From an uncultured Mobiluncus sp. (lineage in GTDB: Bacteria > Actinomycetota > Actinomycetes > Actinomycetales > Actinomycetaceae): 64,000 nucleotides of DNA. The stretch spans positions 1-64,000 of the forward strand of contig NZ_CALUCZ010000005.1 of NCBI RefSeq assembly GCF_943914685.1, read 5' to 3'. The notes under the pieces were generated by a model that was not told the DNA's origin, made no database searches, and saw nothing but the letters and a program-made list of their open reading frames with translations. Positions 60,649 through 64,000 of the stretch are shown piece after piece. The first letter of the stretch is position 1. Each line of letters opens with the position of its first letter. The position numbers were made by a program, and so were the translations under genes.

Positions 60649-62187
60649 ATGTACGAAAGACGCTTTGTTTTTGACCTCGAACAGGACGACGAAGAAATCA
60701 TCGCCGAAATCGTGCGCCGCGCCGAGATTATCTTGGGACCCCAGGAACGGATAACGTTCCCGGTGGGGGCGCACCTGACCGAGGAAGGCCAGCCGGTTCG
60801 CAGCATTATCCTGGCGCTATCGGGCAGTATTGCCCTGGAACGCTCCTCAGAGAGCGGGGACCTGCTGATGCACCATGCTTCGACCGGACGCATCATCGGA
60901 ATGCTGTCTTCTGGGGAGGAAATCGGGGCGTTCTTTACCGCCGTGGTGACCGAAGAGGTCGTGGGGGTCAGCCTCACTCTCGACGAAATGAACATGATTA
61001 TTGCCGGGGATTCCCGGGTATCGCTGCTGGTGGCAGCCTTGTTTATGCGCACTTACGATCGCCGGTTGCGGCGTGCCGAAAATCTCCACATTGAGTCGGC
61101 AGTGCTGGCCGACCAGCTGGCAGTGCAGCGGGCGAACTTGGCGAAAGCCCTGGACAAGTTGCGCGAAACTCGGGAGGAAATGGCTGCACAAGCCCGGTTT
61201 GCCTCGCTGGGTGAGCTGGCGGCGGGAGTGGCCCACGAACTCAATAATCCGGTGGCGGCGATTCGCCGCGCCGCGGATTACATTCACGAGGACATGCGTA
61301 TGCTGCTGTCGACCTGTCCTGACGAAACGTGGCGGAACCTGGCTCTGGAATCCCTGGAAAATGCCGAGGAAGCCCCGTTCTTGTCCACCAAGGAAACGCG
61401 GGCGCGCAAACGCGAGCTGTTGGAAATCCTGGGAGACGCGACCCTGGTGGAACGCCTGTCCGTGGCGGGAGTCTACAGTACTGATCTGGCCCGCAACCTC
61501 GCCAGAGACATGAAAGCCAACCCGGACACGGACCTGGGGGCCTTGGAACAGGCGGCCGCCATCGGCACCAGTCTGCGCAACCTGCGCACCGCCTCGGGAC
61601 GCATCATTGACCTGGTAGCCTCGCTGCGCTCTTATGCCCGGCCTGACGGGGATCCGGTGCAAAACGTCGACGTCAACTCGGGGCTGCAAGACACGCTGCG
61701 CCTACTGTCCCACCGCTTGGACAAAATCGCGGTAAACGTGGAATATGGTGAACTGCCGCGGATTTCTTGTCACCCCGGCCAGCTCGACGAAGTGTGGACG
61801 AACCTGATTACGAACGCGGTAGAGGCCATGTCCGGCGAGGCTTCGGCCGCCAGCGATGCGGTCGGCAAGCGCCCCACGGACCGAGACGAACTGGCGGGAA
61901 TGATTGGGCAGCTCAACATCGAAACGAAAGCCCGCGGTGACCAAATCGTGGTGACGTTCCGCGACACCGGCCCGGGCATTGCTCCTGATGTCATCGAGCA
62001 CATTTTTCAGCCGCACTTTTCCACCAAAGGCGGCGAAGTGAGGTTCGGAATGGGCATTGGACTGGGGCTATGTCGCTCGATTGTGGAAAACCACGGCGGA
62101 ACCATCCGGCTGGAAAACGTCTCCAACCCGACGGGCACCCTGGCCACCGTGGAGTTGCCGACCACCGGGATTCCGGTCTCGCTTTAG
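60649..62187 (+). CDS. Histidine kinase with N-terminal cyclic-nucleotide-binding-like domain
   Basis: A 512-residue soluble sensor kinase. Residues about 20-140 resemble a cNMP-binding (CRP-like) domain: IILGPQERITFPVGAHLTEE and ILALSGSIALERSS. A coiled segment follows to 180. The H-box SLGELAAGVAHELNNPVAAI has the phospho-acceptor His196. The catalytic domain has LDEVWTNLITNAVEAM (N-box), DTGPGIAPDVIEHIFQPHFS and GMGIGLGLCRSIVENHGGTI. ATG 60649 is preferred; no ribosome site is visible. The next gene is a stand-alone receiver, likely its partner. A ligand for the N-terminal domain is not known. Confidence 0.9.
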   Translation: MYERRFVFDLEQDDEEIIAEIVRRAEIILGPQERITFPVGAHLTEEGQPVRSIILALSGSIALERSSESGDLLMHHASTGRIIGMLSSGEEIGAFFTAVVTEEVVGVSLTLDEMNMIIAGDSRVSLLVAALFMRTYDRRLRRAENLHIESAVLADQLAVQRANLAKALDKLRETREEMAAQARFASLGELAAGVAHELNNPVAAIRRAADYIHEDMRMLLSTCPDETWRNLALESLENAEEAPFLSTKETRARKRELLEILGDATLVERLSVAGVYSTDLARNLARDMKANPDTDLGALEQAAAIGTSLRNLRTASGRIIDLVASLRSYARPDGDPVQNVDVNSGLQDTLRLLSHRLDKIAVNVEYGELPRISCHPGQLDEVWTNLITNAVEAMSGEASAASDAVGKRPTDRDELAGMIGQLNIETKARGDQIVVTFRDTGPGIAPDVIEHIFQPHFSTKGGEVRFGMGIGLGLCRSIVENHGGTIRLENVSNPTGTLATVELPTTGIPVSL

Positions 62188-62221
62188 GGTCACAAGCCCG
62201 GTCGGGCAGGTTTGCGCGGCT

Positions 62222-62279
62222 CGTCAGTTTTCGTTTTCTGACGTTTTCCGGCAAATTTGTCCAAACCCCGTGACGGGGT
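62222..62279 (+). terminator. Two small hairpins between kinase and receiver genes
   Basis: CGTCAG-10-CTGACG (62222-62243) is followed by TTTTCC and could be a weak terminator. ACCCC-GTGAC-GGGGT (62265-62279) follows. They may reduce read-through into the receiver gene. Confidence 0.35.
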
Positions 62280-62314
62280 GAAAGAATAGAAAAGTCCCCA
62301 ATGAAGGAGAAACC

Positions 62315-62803
62315 ATGAAACTCGCCATCCTAATCCTTGAAGACGAACCGGAAGTTCGTGCCGCTGTAACCCGTGACCTGCTGGGATTCGCGGACACTTT
62401 GCGCATCGAACCGGCGGAGGATGTGCCCGATGCGTGGGAAGTCATCGATGAGATAACGGACGATGGCGACGCCCTGGCTTTGGCACTGTGCGACCATCGT
62501 CTACCCGGCACGACCGGCATCGAGTTCATGGGACAGATGATGTCCGACGAACGCACCCAGCTGACTCGCAAAGTCCTGGTGACCGGCCAGGCTGACCTAG
62601 CTGACACCGTGCGCGCGGTGAACGAAGCCGGACTCGATCAGTACGTGGCGAAACCCTGGAAGCCCGAGGAACTCCAAGACGTGGTGCGCACCATGCTGAC
62701 CGACTATGTGGAACTGGCAGGGATTGACCCGGTGCCCTATCTCGCGGCGCTGGATCCGGCGCGGGCGATGGAGTTGACTAAAGGGCTCAGCCGCCCTGAC
62801 TAA
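62315..62803 (+). CDS. Stand-alone response regulator receiver protein
   Basis: A 162-residue protein with one receiver domain. The acidic pair Glu9-Asp10-Glu11, phospho-acceptor Asp60 (CDHRLPG), Thr90 and Lys113 (KPW) are in place. After residue 130 only about 30 residues follow, without DNA-binding or enzymatic motif. ATG 62315 has AAGGAG upstream. Encoded after the cNMP-type kinase, it is its likely target; output may be through protein contact. Confidence 0.9.
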   Translation: MKLAILILEDEPEVRAAVTRDLLGFADTLRIEPAEDVPDAWEVIDEITDDGDALALALCDHRLPGTTGIEFMGQMMSDERTQLTRKVLVTGQADLADTVRAVNEAGLDQYVAKPWKPEELQDVVRTMLTDYVELAGIDPVPYLAALDPARAMELTKGLSRPD

Positions 62804-62854
62804 CCGGTTGCTGGCACGTGGCAGCGAACAGCGAGGAATAAAGGGGCAGGGGCA

Positions 62855-64000
62855 GTGAGCACTCCAGACAATCCACAATCCGAAAACGCTATCGAACCGT
62901 CCGATGCGGCGGCCCGGGAACGTAACGAACCGGCGGCAACTCAGCCCCAGTCTCGTGCCGCCGTCCCGAAACCCGCGAAACGTCCTATCCGCACTTTGCG
63001 GCCCAAGCCCCCCTCTAACGTTAAGAAAACCGCCCCACTGGGCTGGAAAGAAAAGATTGGCCTAGTGTTGGGGGCCATCGTGTTCTTCGTTCCGCTGCTG
63101 GTCGACATTCCGAATTTGGGTGAACCGGGCGAACGGATGCTGGCGATTTTCCTGCTGGCTATCGTGTTTTGGATTACCGAGCCGATTCCTCTAACCGCCA
63201 CCGCGGTGCTGGTTATCGGCCTGGAGGTCCTGCTGGTGTCCACCGGTTCGCCGTTTGACCCCACCGGTGGCGACCCGTCGCAAGCGGAGCACGTCGCCAA
63301 GTACTCGGAGTACTTCGCGACCCTGGCCAACCCGACAATTATCCTCTTCATGGGCGGTTTTATGATTGCGGAAGGGGCCGAAAAGTTTTCGCTGGACCGC
63401 AACCTAGCGGCGGTGTTGCTCAAACCTTTCCCGGAAAAGGCGCGTCTGACGACCTTGGGACTCATGCTGATTACCGCTCTGCTGTCCATGTTTATGTCCA
63501 ACACCGCCACGACTGCCACCATGTTTACCGTGGTTATCCCCATTTTGGCGGCACTGCCAAAGGGCCGGGCGCGAGCCGGCGTGGCACTGTCGATTCCCCT
63601 AGCCGCCAACGTGGGCGGTATCGGCACCCCGGTCGGCACCCCGCCCAACGCCATTGCGGTCGGCGCCCTAGCCGCCCAGGGAATTCACGTGTCTTTCGGG
63701 CAGTGGATGATGATGGCGGTGCCGTTTATGCTGGTCGTGCTGTTTTTGTCGTGGCTGTTCCTCAGCGCCGTGTTTATCCCGCGCGATGCTGTGATTCACA
63801 TTGAAATGACCTCCCAGTGGAACAAAACCCCGAAAGCCGTGCTGTTCTACATCATCGCCGGGTCCACGATTCTGCTGTGGATGACCGAGAGTCTGCACGG
63901 GATTTCCTCCAACGTGGTCGGGTTCCTGCCCGTTGTGGCGCTGCTATGTCTCAAGGTCATGAGCAGCGAGGACATCAAGAGCATCGACTGGCCGGTACTG
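62855..64000 (+). CDS. DASS (SLC13) family sodium/dicarboxylate-type transporter, 3' end beyond window
   Basis: The first 382 residues of a membrane transporter. A hydrophilic N-terminus of about 70 residues, unusual for the family, precedes the helices. FMSNTATTATMFTVVIPILA carries the SNT motif of the first substrate hairpin, and GIGTPVGTPPNAIAVGALAA follows. TEPIPLTATAVLVIGLEVLL is the conserved early segment. GTG 62855 is preceded by AGGGGCAGGGG. Such proteins import di- or tricarboxylates or sulfate. The gene is cut by the window end. Confidence 0.9.
   Translation, partial: MSTPDNPQSENAIEPSDAAARERNEPAATQPQSRAAVPKPAKRPIRTLRPKPPSNVKKTAPLGWKEKIGLVLGAIVFFVPLLVDIPNLGEPGERMLAIFLLAIVFWITEPIPLTATAVLVIGLEVLLVSTGSPFDPTGGDPSQAEHVAKYSEYFATLANPTIILFMGGFMIAEGAEKFSLDRNLAAVLLKPFPEKARLTTLGLMLITALLSMFMSNTATTATMFTVVIPILAALPKGRARAGVALSIPLAANVGGIGTPVGTPPNAIAVGALAAQGIHVSFGQWMMMAVPFMLVVLFLSWLFLSAVFIPRDAVIHIEMTSQWNKTPKAVLFYIIAGSTILLWMTESLHGISSNVVGFLPVVALLCLKVMSSEDIKSIDWPVL

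Noticed and set aside
60847..61689. 280-residue open frame on the minus strand
   Set aside because: Antisense to the histidine kinase; composition is that of a shadow frame.
62941..63654. 237-residue minus-strand open frame
   Set aside because: Antisense to the DASS transporter, whose SNT and GTPPNA motifs show the plus strand is coding.
1..64000. CRISPR arrays, tRNA or rRNA genes, intact insertion sequences or prophage genes
   Set aside because: No regularly spaced repeats, no cloverleaf-like conserved arms and no transposase or integrase motifs were seen by eye.

Overview
The window is a 64 kb piece of an actinobacterial chromosome of moderately high GC. Support comes from a WhiB-family regulator, a C+ type L31 protein, paired RDD and SpoIIM-like genes, two L,D-transpeptidases, DUF5719, the manA/rml/whiB neighbourhood and many apparently leaderless starts. 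The mix fits an Actinomycetaceae-like organism (for example Mobiluncus or relatives); the genus is only a guess. No tRNA, rRNA, CRISPR array, integrase or intact insertion sequence was seen.

Positions 1-43.5 kb form one large cell-surface glycan locus. It makes nucleotide sugars: UDP-GlcNAc 2-epimerases at 2462 and 34066, a UDP-HexNAc dehydrogenase at 6440, a Gfo/Idh/MocA dehydrogenase at 11, a FlaA1/CapD-type dehydratase/epimerase at 10069, the complete dTDP-rhamnose set (rmlA 41281, rmlB 31852, rmlC 20834, rmlD 40384) and manA at 42241. About eleven glycosyltransferases, three Wzx-type flippases (4964, 12949, 37965), one Wzm/Wzt ABC exporter (27540-29680) and several large multi-membrane proteins (DUF6541 at 17333 and 29677, DUF2142 at 35148) assemble and export the glycans. 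The region is a mosaic: the low-GC pieces 3849-4954, 9297-9950 and 12949-15827 differ visibly from their neighbours. One low-GC two-gene cassette (3849-4954) sits between two copies of the 3' end of a flippase gene, and a relic of a UDP-sugar dehydrogenase lies at 17124-17213.

Positions 43.5-51 kb hold a WhiB regulator behind a perfect TGTGA-N6-TCACA palindrome, a 1110-residue glycosyltransferase/membrane protein, a DUF5719 protein, and the divergent RDD/SpoIIM pair. Positions 51-56 kb hold two L,D-transpeptidases and rpmE-prfA-prmC. Positions 56-64 kb hold a MacA/MacB-like efflux operon, a histidine kinase with an N-terminal cyclic-nucleotide-binding-like domain, a stand-alone receiver protein and the start of a DASS (SLC13) transporter that runs off the window.

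The genes read as a cell-envelope region: sugar precursor synthesis, polymer assembly, two export routes (flippase and ABC), peptidoglycan cross-linking and envelope regulation. At least ten genes begin 6-7 nt after a TANNNT-like -10 box and lack a Shine-Dalgarno sequence, so leaderless translation looks common here. Products are named from motifs visible in the sequence; sugar specificities are inferences.
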